This document shows, in pieces, positions 40,778-51,961 of a DNA stretch of 64,000 nt. Under the pieces are notes generated by a model. That model was not told the origin of the DNA and did not search any database. It worked only from the letters and a program-made list of their open reading frames with translations. This DNA is from Nepenthes gracilis (Eukaryota; Streptophyta; Magnoliopsida; Caryophyllales; Nepenthaceae). The stretch's first letter is position 1. Every line of letters begins with the position of its first letter. Location of the stretch: contig BSYO01000011.1 in NCBI GenBank assembly GCA_033239525.1, positions 8,647,973 to 8,711,972 on the forward strand. The letters run 5' to 3'. The translations under genes and the position numbers were made by a program.

Positions 40778-42070
40778 TCATTGGTAATATTTCCTTAAGT
40801 TGGCGGCGTTCCAGGTCCGTGGGACCAGTTTGCCGTTCTGGGCGCGTAGCTTGTACGCTCCGCTCCGGAGGATTGCGGAGACGAAGAACGGTCCCTCCCA
40901 CCCGGGGGAGAGTTTGTTCCTATTTGCGGTCTTTCCCGCCGCCTCTACGCTCCGGAGGACCAGATCTCCAACTTCCAGTGGGCGCGCCTCCACTCGCTTG
41001 TTGTAGTACCGTGCGACTCGCTGTTGATAGGCTGCGGTTCTAAGTCGTGCGGCATCTCGAACTTCCGAGAGCAAGTCCAGACTTTCCCGTAGCCTTCGTT
41101 CATTGGTGGGCGGGGTGAAGCATTCGATCATTAGGCTTGGCATTCCCATTTCCACGGGCACCACAGCCTCAGCCCCAAAGCAAAGGTTGAAGGGCGTCTC
41201 CCTTGTTGGTTCTCTCGCGATTGTTCGGTACGACCATAGCACTGACGGTAGCTCCTCAGTCCAGGAGTCCCCTGCGTCTTCCAACCTGGTTTTCAACCCG
41301 TGCAGCAGTGTGCGGTTGGTGACTTCGACTTGTCCGTTTGCTTGAGGGTGCGCCACTGACGTGTGCACCAGTTTAATGCGGAGTTCGCGACAGTACTTTG
41401 TGAAACGTTTGCCGGTGAATTGGATTCCATTATCGGTTACTACGACTTCAGGAATCCCAAAGCGGCAAACAATGCCCTGACGGAGGAATTCCGTCGCATT
41501 TTGTTCTGTAATCTTGGCGAGTGGGACGGCTTCCACCCATTTTGTGAAGTAATCGATGCCAACGATCAAGAATTTTCTTTGTCCGGCAGCCATTGGTAGG
41601 GGTCCGAGTATGTCGAGCCCCCATTGTGCGAACGGCCATGGGGATTGGAGATAGTGCAGCTCGGTGTGCGGCTGATGCGTCATGTTGCCATGGACCTGGC
41701 AACTCTCACACTTGCGGACGAACTCCATAGCGTCTTGTTTCATGGTGGGCCAGTAGAACCCTTGCCGCATGACGTTGAACGCTAGGTTCTTCCCGCCAAT
41801 GTGAGATCCGCACAGCCCCAAGTGTACTTCCGCCAACGCGTAGTCGGCTTCCTCCGGGGTAAGGCACTTCAGGAGAGGGGTGGAGTATCCTCGCCTGTAC
41901 AATCTCCCATTTAGAACCGTGTACCATCCTGCTGTCTTCTTGATTCGCTTGGCTTCGTTGGTGTCTTCTGGCAAAGTTTCTTCAGTGAGAAACTTTACGT
42001 ACGGAGTCATCCAGTTGTCCCTCGTGTCGATATGAAGGACTTCTTTATCTTCGGTATCGATGCTGGGCAC
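40778..42070 (-). CDS. E4 integrase (open, DD35E complete)
   Basis: Integrase inserts the retrotransposon cDNA into host DNA. This open frame of 430 codons contains the zinc-binding domain (H83 and H90 in EVHLGLCGSH, C121 and C124 in CESC), the catalytic core with D153 (GLDILG), D213 (VTDNG) and E249 (GQVEV), exactly 35 residues between the last two, and a C-terminal GPFFVSAIL region. It ends KYYQ-stop at 40778. No chromodomain is evident, in line with the Tat lineage. It overlaps the RNase H frame (42007-42070) in a different frame, so a shift near 42020-42070 separates it from the rest of pol. All catalytic residues are kept, so it was recently functional. Confidence 0.9.
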   Translation of the reverse strand: MPSIDTEDKEVLHIDTRDNWMTPYVKFLTEETLPEDTNEAKRIKKTAGWYTVLNGRLYRRGYSTPLLKCLTPEEADYALAEVHLGLCGSHIGGKNLAFNVMRQGFYWPTMKQDAMEFVRKCESCQVHGNMTHQPHTELHYLQSPWPFAQWGLDILGPLPMAAGQRKFLIVGIDYFTKWVEAVPLAKITEQNATEFLRQGIVCRFGIPEVVVTDNGIQFTGKRFTKYCRELRIKLVHTSVAHPQANGQVEVTNRTLLHGLKTRLEDAGDSWTEELPSVLWSYRTIAREPTRETPFNLCFGAEAVVPVEMGMPSLMIECFTPPTNERRLRESLDLLSEVRDAARLRTAAYQQRVARYYNKRVEARPLEVGDLVLRSVEAAGKTANRNKLSPGWEGPFFVSAILRSGAYKLRAQNGKLVPRTWNAANLRKYYQ

Positions 42071-43680
42071 GTTCTGGACTTCCCTGGGAGCGCGTCCCGG
42101 GCCAGTCGGTCAGGGCGTTCGTTATCCGTTCTCGGGATATGCTCGATCTCGAATCGACCGAACTCAGGGATCAGGGCCCTTACTTTCGCCAAGTACCTCA
42201 CGAGTTGTGGGTTCGAGGCTTTGAAGTTCCCCTTCACCTGATTGACCACGAGTTCGGAGTCACTACGTACGACCAACGACTGTGCGGAACACTCCCTCGC
42301 CAGTCGTAGGCCCGCAAGGAGGGCTTCGTACTCCGCAACGTTGTTCGTGGCCGGGAAGGCCAGAGTAACGGAGTATACGATCTCCACACCCTCGGGCGTC
42401 CTTAACACGATTCCAGCTCCACTGCCTGTTTGAGTAGACGATCCGTCTACGTTTAGGGTCCACACAGGTGAACTGTCGCGCTCCGTATCTCCTGGATTGC
42501 TGTCTTTGTCCTGTGCTGGTGTCACTGCTTCGACGATGAAGTCCGCCAAAGCCTGTTCTTTCACGACTGGCCGCGGACGGAACTCTAAGTCGAATTCTCC
42601 CAGTTCAGCGGCCCACTTAACCAGCCGGCCTGACGTCTCTGGTTTCTGCAAGAACGACTTTAGTGGCTGGTCCGTCAGCACGACGATCCGGTGTGACTGG
42701 AAGTAGGGTCGCAGTTTCCGCGCCGCGTAGACAAGCGTGAGCGCCATCCTTTCTGCATGCGGATAGCGAGCCTCTACGTCCGTCAGCACCCGGCTTACGT
42801 AGTACACCGGCTGTTGCTTGCCTTCGTGCTCCGCTACTAACACGGAGCTGAGTGCTGATGCTGACGTGGCCAGGTAGAGGTAAAGATCTTCCCCTTCGCG
42901 AGGTGAGCTTAGCAGCGGCGCGCTGGAGAGGTAAGCCTTCAGTTCCTTGAAAGCTTCGTCGCATTCTTCATTCCACTTGAACCCGTGCGATTTGGTGCCC
43001 CTTAACGCCTTGAAGAAGGGCAAATACTTTTCGGCTGATTTGGCTAGGAACCGTGAGAGGGCGGCTATCCGCCCTGTCAGCTTCTGGACTTCCTTTATGG
43101 TTCGCGGGGGGTTCAAGTCGAGTATTGCTTTGATCTTCTCTGGGTTGGCTTCTATCCCGCGCTGGGATACAATGAAGCCTAAGAACTTTCCGGAAGTCAC
43201 CCCGAATGCGCATTTGACCGGATTAAGCTTCATCCCATGCCGTCGGAGGATCTGGAAAGTCTCATCTAGGTCGTTGATGTGGTGGCTCGCGACCTTGCTT
43301 TTCACAAGCATATCGTCGACGTACACCTCCACGTTCCGTCCTATCTGAGTTTCGAACATTTTGTTTACAAGGCGCTGGTACGTTGCGCCTGCATTCTTGA
43401 GACCAAAGGGCATCATTTTGTAACAATATGTCCCTTGATCGGTCATGAACGAGGTGTGCTCCTCATCTCCTGGGTCCATCCGGATCTGGTTGTATCCCGA
43501 GTATGCGTCCATGAAGCTCAGCAGTTCGTGCCCGGATGTGGAATCCACGAGCTGGTTGATCCTTGGGAGCGGAAAGCTATCTTTGGGGCAAGCCTTATTC
43601 ACGTCTATGAAGTCGACACACATCCGCCACTTGCCGCTGCTCTTCTTCACCAGTACGACGTTGGATAGCCACTCCGGCAT
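42007..43680 (-). CDS. E4 reverse transcriptase, RNase H and archaeal-type RNase H (open)
   Basis: This part of pol copies element RNA into DNA and degrades the template. The 557-codon open frame has RT blocks NKACPKDSFPLPR (residues ~28-40), FMDAYSGYNQI (catalytic D58), PFGLKNAGATYQRLV and YVDD (120-123). RNase H follows (LYLYLATSASALSSVL, VLTDVEARYPHAERMALTL, VLTDQPL). Then the second, archaeal-type RNase H has VDGSSTQTGSG, VAEYEALLAGL and VRSDSELVV. MPEWL at 43680 is not the real start: a one-base shift and TAG just upstream separate it from the RT lead-in (EEVKRLLR and GFIVEVQ in other frames, 43680-43740). Confidence 0.92.
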   Translation of the reverse strand: MPEWLSNVVLVKKSSGKWRMCVDFIDVNKACPKDSFPLPRINQLVDSTSGHELLSFMDAYSGYNQIRMDPGDEEHTSFMTDQGTYCYKMMPFGLKNAGATYQRLVNKMFETQIGRNVEVYVDDMLVKSKVASHHINDLDETFQILRRHGMKLNPVKCAFGVTSGKFLGFIVSQRGIEANPEKIKAILDLNPPRTIKEVQKLTGRIAALSRFLAKSAEKYLPFFKALRGTKSHGFKWNEECDEAFKELKAYLSSAPLLSSPREGEDLYLYLATSASALSSVLVAEHEGKQQPVYYVSRVLTDVEARYPHAERMALTLVYAARKLRPYFQSHRIVVLTDQPLKSFLQKPETSGRLVKWAAELGEFDLEFRPRPVVKEQALADFIVEAVTPAQDKDSNPGDTERDSSPVWTLNVDGSSTQTGSGAGIVLRTPEGVEIVYSVTLAFPATNNVAEYEALLAGLRLARECSAQSLVVRSDSELVVNQVKGNFKASNPQLVRYLAKVRALIPEFGRFEIEHIPRTDNERPDRLARDALPGKSRTCPASIPKIKKSFISTRGTTG

Positions 43681-43719
43681 CTTGGACTTCTACGATGAAT
43701 CCGGCGTAGGAGCCTCTTT

Positions 43720-44914
43720 ACTTCTTCCCGATGGCGACTAATTTTTTCGGCGGAGTGGTTCCTCCAAGAATCGCCGGACGGGTTTTCGGCTCGCGTCAAG
43801 GCCCGGCTTGTGGACAATGACCCGGCCGATATCCGGGCATGTCATGCGGGGACCCGTGCAAACACGTCGGAGTTAGCCGGAGGAAGGTAATTAACTTGTC
43901 TAATCTGCAGTGGAAGGGATCTTCCACGCGTTGACTGTCGTTCGGATCGGAAGGATTGAGAGGATCGCCTCGGTTTCCTCGCTTTGGCCCGGGCTCTGGT
44001 TAAGCGACGTCTCGTCGCGGAGGTCCAGGTCTTCGCTTAGTCTGCTTGGTGCCACTGGGTTGACTTGGGACAGGTAGCACGTCCGTCCCATTTCTTGATC
44101 TCCGAGAATTTCTCCCACGCCCCGGGGGTGGGAAATTTCACCTTCAAAGGGATGGACGTCACGGCCTCGAGAAAGGCTGTCAGGAAGGGTGTAGAAGATG
44201 GCATTGTAGACAGATGGAAGATCGACGACAAGGAACGCCATTTCAGCAGCGTCATGGAGCGGGTGGGTTCCCACCGTGACTTCAGTCGCACTATCCCTTA
44301 ATCGAATCGCTCGTTGTCCAAGCCGCACAATGGTCCGTTAGCGCCTTCATTTGGTTCCGTTTTAGTCCAAGTTTAATGAATGCAGTGAGATACAGCAAAT
44401 TTTGTGAGCTTTCATTATCAATAAAGACCCGTTTCAATTGGTAGTCATCACCACCAGTTGAAACAAGGGCTGATACAACAAGAGGGGCAGTATGGGGAGA
44501 AGTTACATGAGCCATATCGTCGCTACTAAAGCTAATGACATCATTCCTAGCCCCTATCTTCGCCCACTTGTTGCTGGAAGTCGCTTCGGGCTGTCCTCGC
44601 CTGGCGCTCGCCGTGTCGGCGGAGGAGATCATGTGAACCACGCAGGCTACCGTGCGGGCCCTCGGAGGCTCGCTGGGTTCACCGTTGGAGGGAGCAGGCT
44701 CCTGACCCGAACCTTTCACGAACCGCTTCAAGTGTCCGCGCCTGATCAGATCCTCAATCTCCTCTGTGTGGTGCGGCAATTCTCGTCGAGTGCCCCCAGA
44801 CGGCGGTGGTGCTGCGCAAGATGCAGTGCCGCCCATTGCAGGACCCTTGGGCGTTTTTGGCCACTTGAAGAATTTTTCATCCTGGATGCATCGGGATGTT
44901 CGCATGGCTGTCAT
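43720..44914 (-). pseudogene. E4 protease region and pre-RT linker (frame-broken)
   Basis: Starts after a damaged gag knuckle region with EEIEDLIRRGHLKRFVKGSG, then NDVISFSSDDMAHVTSPH and VFIDNESSQNLLYL near 44417. The catalytic Asp is present, but the usual Gly of D-x-G-S-S is Glu. A frame change near 44320 leads to FLVVDLPSVYNAI, HPRGVGEILGDQEMGRTCYL and a stop at 43900. E3 keeps the Gly. The Glu change plus the frame breaks make this protease non-functional. Confidence 0.8.
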
Positions 44915-46229
44915 TTCGGGGTCGGGAGAGGTCCCTTGTAATCCCTTTTGGGCCCTGGTGGGGGCCGCTGCTGCTTTCGGCGCTCTGAGAAGCGCTGGCT
45001 GTCGCTGTCCCTCTTTCTTCCTCCTGAAGCTCGAGGGGCTTCCGGGGGCCGGTCCACTCGCTCGGGGCGCTTCGCCTCATTGGCCTCTTCGGCCGTGATG
45101 TACGCCCGAGCAATGGTCTCAGCCTCCCGAAAGGTCTGAGGGCGCTGGTGCGATAGATGCTTGAAGAAATCCCCCGCCGCCAGAGTGGCGACGAAGGCGT
45201 TGAGCTTCAACTCGTCGGAGAGATGGGGGATTCGCCTCGCCTTAGTGATGAAACGGTCCAGGAACCGCTTCAGGCTTTCATCTTGCCTTTGTCGGAGGGG
45301 GACCAGGTGCCAGGGTTGTCTCTCCTCCCTCCTGCTGGAAGCGAATTGGCTCAGGAAGCTGTCAGCAAGCTCGTCGAACGAGCATATAGAGTTCGGGGGG
45401 AGGCCGTGGAACCAGAGCAGCGCGTCACCCCTAAGGGTGACGGGGAAGCAGCGGCACATCGGGCCTCACTTGCCCCTCAGAGAGAGGTGGGTGCGGAAGC
45501 GATTGAGATGGTCCATCGGGTCCTTGCTTCCGTCGTATCCCTCCCGGGGCGGCATTTTGAACTTGCTCGGCAGAACGGCCTCAAATCCATGCAAGTCCAT
45601 GGCGAAGGGCGATCTATGGAGGTCGAGGAGGAGGGCGTGGGTTTCTCCTTATGCGCAGAGTGTCCCACAAGCACCTTGAATTTCTTCTCCATCGAAGGGT
45701 CCGTAGAGCCTCTTCGCGCATTGAGGACGTCACGGAGCTCCGTGTTACCCCGGGAGGTGCGTCCGGGCTCGTCAAGGGTGGCGACTCTCCACCGAGAGGC
45801 GCATTCGCCGTTGGAGCTGCGGCGGGTGGCCTCCTGCCGCCACGCGCAAGGTGGATTGCGCCCTTCGGGGCTGTCCTCCCTATCGTCGTTGGCGGGATGG
45901 CTTTCCGCCTCGTTCTGGCCATCCTCACTTGGTGCGGCCCGTGCTGCCGCGCGGTCGAGACGGTTCGCTCGCCTCCTGCAAGCGGCCTCTCGACGCCTTT
46001 CTCTCTTGGAGGTGGAGGCCTGAGCTGCTGGGGGAGCAGTCCCAAGCCAGGCAGTCCCGATGTTTGCGCACACGGCGAGGAGGACCTCCTTCAAAAGATC
46101 TATGTCCGCTACCAGGCGGCGGACTTCAGGTTCCGGTTGGTTGTTTGTTTGGTTCCCCGCGGGGGGAACTTCTCCTTGGACGGTCACTTCCACCGCAGGG
46201 GCACTAGTTTGTGCTCGGGTGTTCACCAT
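44911..46229 (-). pseudogene. E4 gag (one main frameshift)
   Basis: Gag forms the particle around element RNA. The frame starts MVNTRAQTSAPAVEV at 46229, 75 bases after the PBS, and runs through a helical and basic region (RLVADIDLLKEVLL, KRERRREAACRRRANR) to KKFKVLVGHSAHKEK. A frame change near 45610 leads to MCRCFPVTLRGDALLWFHGL, SFDELADSFLSQFA, RQRQDESLKRFLDRFI and REAETIARAYITAEEA, the capsid-like core of plant gypsy gag. It ends ...KGPLPTPK-stop at 44911. The CCHC knuckle expected next is damaged or missing. Confidence 0.85.
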
Positions 46230-46284
46230 TTTCTCATTTGTTCGATTCTTTGGATGGGAAAGAGACACTTGGCTTATTGTCGCC

Positions 46285-46304
46285 TTCCCACAGACGGGCG
46301 CCAA
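46285..46304 (-). other. Primer-binding site of E4
   Basis: On the minus strand TTGGCGCCCGTCTGTGGGAA follows the 5' LTR directly. E3 has the same type. Confidence 0.85.
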
Positions 46305-47283
46305 TGTTGCGTCCGGGCCCAAGGTTGTCGTGACGGATTAGGGAGCCCCGGATTCCTAAGCGTGCGTGGCCGCCTCGGAAGAAGGGTCCGGTCTCCGTCT
46401 CTATGAACCTCGGACTCGCACAACACAAACAACAAACAAGAGGTGAAGGGTCTGGCAGAATTTCTCCCACCGAGGCCGCTCCAACGCTCAAGTCAGCAAA
46501 TTCCCGCAATAAACGGAAATGGCGCACGCTAAGGTGGTGCGCGAAGAAATGCTGTGAAAGCGTAGAAGTGCTTATGCGATGATGTGGGGAAATGTAGTGA
46601 GCAGGTGTTGGAAGGCCTGGCTTCCGTAATGCACCGTAGTAGGTGGCTAACTCTCCCGTGATCTCAGAGGATGCTGGGATGGCGAGCGAGTCAGCTAGAT
46701 GAGGCAATGCTCTGCTTTGACTCGTCACTCTTGTGTTTCTAGAGAAAGGGGAAGGAAGATGATCAAGGACGCTTGAAGCGATGTTCAGTGAAGATCGTAG
46801 TTTGATCGAAGAGTTCAAGGTCTCAAGATTGATCGTAAAGTCGATGAAGATCGAAAAGGTCCTTTTCTCTGTGGGGTGTGGGGGTTTTTATACGCCTCAC
46901 CCCGTTGGACTCATGGGCGTCAAAACGCCGTTGCTTGAGCCATTGCTTGGGTCATTATCATGAACCCGGTCACGTCACGCCCATTATACATTCTTGAGTA
47001 CTTCGCCGCTCTTTGGCGTTGTTGACCACACCCGATTTTCTCGAGCGGGGATTGGTTGCCGTCTGCAGACAGCGATGGGTAAGCGTGGCATTTGTCTGCA
47101 CGACGCCTCTGATAAACTAGCCTTTCCGCTTTTTGTCACCCATTTCGCGACGCATTTAATGCGCCTGCATTCACAGTCTTTCCTTCAGATTGCGAGAACT
47201 TGCGCTTTCATGGGAGCACGATCTCTTCATGGATCGCGACTTCCGCTTTAGGCGCCTATCTCTGTAGGCCAGGACATGGGACC

Positions 47284-47288
<5 letters not shown>
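46305..47288 (-). repeat. 5' LTR of E4
   Basis: This 984-bp LTR reads TGTTGGGTCCCATGTCCTGG to CGGACGCAACA on the minus strand. The TATA box is at 46885-46892. It is nearly identical to the 3' LTR in the middle but strongly different at about 46915-47110. Confidence 0.92.
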
Positions 47289-47347
<59 letters not shown>

Positions 47348-47510
47348 TATTATTTTTAATATAATATCATCTTTTATTATATAAAAAATTAGATAGCATA
47401 TTTATTTGACCAATTTCAAAACTTTGATTATATATATATTTTTTAAAAGAGGAGATCAATTAAAATAAAAATAAAAAAATAAATATCGATTATATTATCT
47501 TCCTGTCTTC
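47289..47510 (+). repeat. TA microsatellite and copy 2 (right part) of duplicated host segment
   Basis: A TA run (47289-47342) is followed by AATATAATATCATC, AAAAATTAGATAGCAT and ATATATATTTTTTAAAAG, matching 33780-33960. It joins 34080-34176 across E4. Confidence 0.7.
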
Positions 47511-49566
47511 AACTCTCTTGCTTTTGTCTCACATAGTCTTAACAAATGAGCAAGTCGAGGCAGTCAAATTGCGAACCATCAAATCGTGTGGCTTGCAAGC
47601 AGTTACTGAATCAAAAAAAAAAAAAAATACAGATACTAAAAAATTAAAAATTAAAAAAAGTACAGTACTTCGTTTTTTGATAAATAATTAACTACATATT
47701 TTTTTCATATTTTAATATATAAAAAAAAGTTAATAAAAATATTATCTTCCCAAAAAAAGCCTATGTTTAGATTTTGAAAAATAAAAACGGGAAGAAAATA
47801 TTGCTTTAATTATTAAATGTACTGCCCCTGCATATCCTAAGTCCTAAATAAATGCTTTATATATCTTGAATTTCCTCTACATTGTTCACGTATGCTTTAT
47901 AGTTATAATAAAATGATAAAATTTCATAAAACTATACAAATTTCCTATATTTTTTAAAAGTACAACCCTTTCATATTTAAAATTACATGCTATAAATTTT
48001 ACATATTTAAAATTTTATAATTAAGTTCTGTATAAATTATAAATTTTTATATACTAAATATTTATAAAATTAAGAGAGAAAATACAAAGAATTATTTATA
48101 TTAATGTAGTGTTATGAATCACTATAAAAAATTAACTATGATATATTATAGCATATTTTAGTATATTGTATTTAAATACTTCACTTATTTCACATATATT
48201 GTATTTAAAAGTTGATTTTCTATAATAATATTTATACATGTATTTGAATCATATTTAAATACTTTTACATGTCCTTAATTTAAGATATATATAACTGCAT
48301 GTCTTAAAATTTTATAAATTTATGCTTTTATGCTTTATAATTGATATAAGATGATGAAATTTCTTTATTATACTAATTTTCTTGTAATTTCAGTAATAAT
48401 TTCTCCAACATATCTATAAATTTTGCACCGCTGTTCCTACATATATTAAAAATACTTACAAAGGTTTCCGCATATTCATATATTTTTACATATCATAAAT
48501 TTAAATAAAAGATTTAAAAAAACTCTACATGACTAAATGATAATAATATTTTTTTTGGTATAAAAACTATAAATAATATGCTTTGAATTGAGTAGAGTAT
48601 TTATTTTGCACAATTGATAAAATAAATTTTGACATTATAGTAAAAAACAGGACTCAAACTTATCATTAGTGAATTGAAAGTAGAATCCAACCTTATCTAC
48701 AAAGTCATATATAAGACAATCCATATACCGATTTTAAATAATAGTATATGATATTTAGTTACGATGAACATATATATACCAACTTTTAATTATTAGCTCA
48801 TTTAATGGTAAGACAATCATAAATTATTGGTTCCTAAGTTTTGTATGATTTAATCATATTTTAGATGATACATAATTAAAAATAATTTTTTGATCATCTT
48901 CAAATTATGCATGACATACTTATCAAATTATTTTATTATTTTTAAAAATTCTAATTATATCATATTCCAATAATTTGTAAATGTATATATGTTCAATTAC
49001 AAAAATTTATATTTTGATGAATAATTTACTTACTGTTACTTTAATTTTTAATAACCTTTTAAATTATAGGGCTTGGGATATTCTAGCAGCTAGTCCGAAT
49101 GAAATGAAGGGTGTTCTGGAGTGGTTTTAGGATTTTATATGTTAGTTTTGTGTTATTCTTAAATCAAAACCAAATTTGTAATCAGTTTTAGATTATTTAG
49201 TTTCGATTAGATTCAATTCATTGTGATATATTATGCTAATAATTAGGTAAATTTTAATTTTGTCCAATAGTATTAATAAGTCATGATTTCAACCTATTTT
49301 GAATCAGAATTGATGGTTTATTATTGCATTTAATTAAAATCATATTTGTCAAAATTTAATATTACTATTGGATGTAACATTTCAGATCCTATAATTTAAT
49401 TTATTATTTTATTTCAAATGCTTGTCAATGTTTGATTTTCATAGTTGCATCCTCCAAAAATTTGGGTTTGGATCAATCAATTAAATAAATGTATTTTCAA
49501 TTGAATAAATAGCATAATCCATCTTAAGTTAACTAAGAATTATTAAAGAACAATGGGACCTCAATA
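47511..49566. other. AT-rich spacer
   Basis: No gene. TGTAACATTTCAGATCC near 49375 looks like an LTR start, but no partner was found. Confidence 0.55.
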
Positions 49567-50100
49567 TTGAGATATGACAACGGTGATTTCAATCGAGCAA
49601 CTTTTTTAAGTCATCGATCTAATATAACCCACAAGACAATTTTGGATGTAGAGATAATCACTGCAGCCTATATGACAATAGAGGAAGTGAAAGACACCAA
49701 GAGGTTAGATCGCTTGAACTATGAGCGACACTTGGGGCACGCTGGAGAAGTAAGAGGAGGAACAATAGCATTTTATAGGCTCGAGACTATCAAATTAACC
49801 AAGTAAGGTGCCCGTTGAGAGTTCAAGCCGCTATATCACACACCCCTAATTAACATCCAGACTAATATTTTATGTTGATCCATGATAAAAATTTTTTAAA
49901 TTGGCTTAGATCGATCAAAAATCAAATAGAGGAAACCAATCTAAACATCGACTCTACCATCGATCTCCAAGGTATAACACTGAAGATCGCCGAACTCTTT
50001 AGAAAGAGATTAAAGCCTTGATAAAAAATGAATACCTCAAGAAGCATATATGCAAGATCTTGGTGCCGCCTAAAACAATGGCAATGATGATGAAAAGTAA
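49567..50100 (+). pseudogene. Gag fossil of a Tat-type element
   Basis: VEIITAAYMTIEEVKDTKRLDR (49645-49715) matches ETIARAYITAEEANEAKRPER of E4 gag. About 230 bases later, with stops and shifts, YNTEDRRTL and EIKALIKNEYLKKHICKI (49970-50060) match the pre-protease block (EEIEDLIRRGHLKRFVKG). No LTR or pol is attached. This is a short, old gag-only remnant. Confidence 0.65.
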
Positions 50101-51922
50101 CCCGGGCAATTAAAACAAAAGTTGGAACTATCAAAGTTGAATTGAACATTATATTCATATTGGAATGATAAATAAGTTAGAACTTATAGCAATTTATTAG
50201 GAGTTACTCTTGTTTGAAGACCAAACAAAACAAGGGTAGGAGATTATTAATAGATGAACTCCCCTCGATACTATAGGCATACCAGATAACTCTAAGGGAA
50301 GCAACTTGAGAGACATTTTTAAGCTCGTGTAATAAAATAGAGACAGTATTCCCAATGGAGATAAATGTAGTAAGATACTAGGTAAAAATTTTGCGCAAAA
50401 TTAAAATTTTTAACTCTTGAGATAAAATGTAGATCTCTTAAAAGAAGTAAATGTCGTAATTCTCATCTAAATGACGGTATACTAATAGAGAATTGCTTGA
50501 TCTTACAATCGAAAGATGAATGTGTGTGTTTGAAGTCAGCAATATTCTTCTAATATGTCATACTTCATGCAAGCTCGACTCTCCACGCAACCTTCATGTT
50601 GGCAATGAGCAATATATAGATAGTTAAGACCATCTCAATATTACAAATATTGAACACTATAAATTAATCCTACTTAATGCAATTAGCTATTATTTGTATA
50701 TAGTTTTAGTTGATTATTATTAAAGAAAATTATATAAGGTGCATTATTTATGTGCGTAATAAAAAGTTTTTCGATTTTAAATCATATTTTTAAATTCTGA
50801 TTATTTGAAAACATAAATTTTAAATATTTATAATTATAGATTATTATGGTAAAATATTAGTGATATGATTATATATAATATACAGCATGCTAAAAGGGTG
50901 ATTGAGCTCGTGACTGCTTCTTTATTCAACACTATGCTAAATGTGCATATATTCATTAGAAAATAAGTTTACTAAATTAACTCGAAATAATAACTCGTAG
51001 ATAAACGGTTTGCTACGTGTCAATAAGAGAATCTATAAAAAAATTATACTTGTAATTAATTGTATTAATGATCTATGCATTTTTGGGCAAGTTAAAATAC
51101 ATATTACAAAAATGTTTTTAATTTAACAATTGAATCATTAATTTTATACATCATAAACTAGATTAGCAAATTAAATAGGGTTAAATTTTTTTATACCTAA
51201 GATTTATTCAGGATATATGACGTTAGAATTATTAATTTTATAAAGTAATTTTTATAAAAATCTCTTTTGAATTATAACAATTTACTTATTAAATTTCGAT
51301 GGTTTTGATATACTATTAGTAGCTTCTAATAATATGTAAAGATTATTAATTAATTATTAGATATAATTAATTTAATATAAATTAAAAGAGCTTGATTTAT
51401 TTATAATTAATAAAATATTTTGATCAGTCGGATGAGTTTTAATTGTTTTAGTATTAATTTAATATTAAATGTAATGAGTTATATATATTTTGAAGTACCA
51501 TACTTACTATTATTTACAAAAATTATAAAACAAGTGAAGCCAATATTGCAGAAAAACTAAAGTGGCTCCTTCAGCTCCACTGCATTAGCTGTTTGGCTGT
51601 CTCTGCAGGCTTGATAAGGAAAGAAGCATACGGCTCCCTTCAGCTGATGTGACTTTTCCTCCTCCTCATTTGTATTTTTTTCTTCGCTGAATTTAATTGA
51701 TTGGTAAAAAAATTGTTAAATTATTAGTATGACATATATATTTTTAATATCATTAAGTGTTTATAAATATTCAAAAATTACTAAATATTGGTATAATTTT
51801 TCCATTTTATTTATTAGAATTGTCATTAAAATAAGTGTTGATATACATAAATTTATTAAAATAAGTGCTATGCTTAGTTATACTTAATTTATTAAACCAG
51901 TAAGTTTAAAAACAACAAAAAT

Positions 51923-51961
<39 letters not shown>

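Larger units (their letters stand above)
34177..47288 (-). mobile_element. E4: complete Tat-type Ty3/gypsy element, 13.1 kb
   Basis: On the minus strand: 5' LTR (47288-46305), PBS, gag, protease, RT, RNase H, archaeal-type RNase H, integrase, conserved motif, spacer, then three antisense modules on '+' (35432-39780), purine tract and 3' LTR (35144-34177). Both LTRs begin TGTTGGGTCCCAT and end CGCAACA or close to it. Flanks are TA microsatellite on both sides (ATATA/ATATA), so a target duplication is consistent but not informative. The double RNase H and extra ORFs place it in the Tat group (Ogre/Retand relatives) by established lineage traits. Confidence 0.92.

Noticed and set aside
45157..46406. 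Long '+' open frames (288 and 251 codons) over the E4 gag region
   Set aside because: The minus strand carries recognisable gag in the correct order after the PBS. The '+' frames are complementary shadows.
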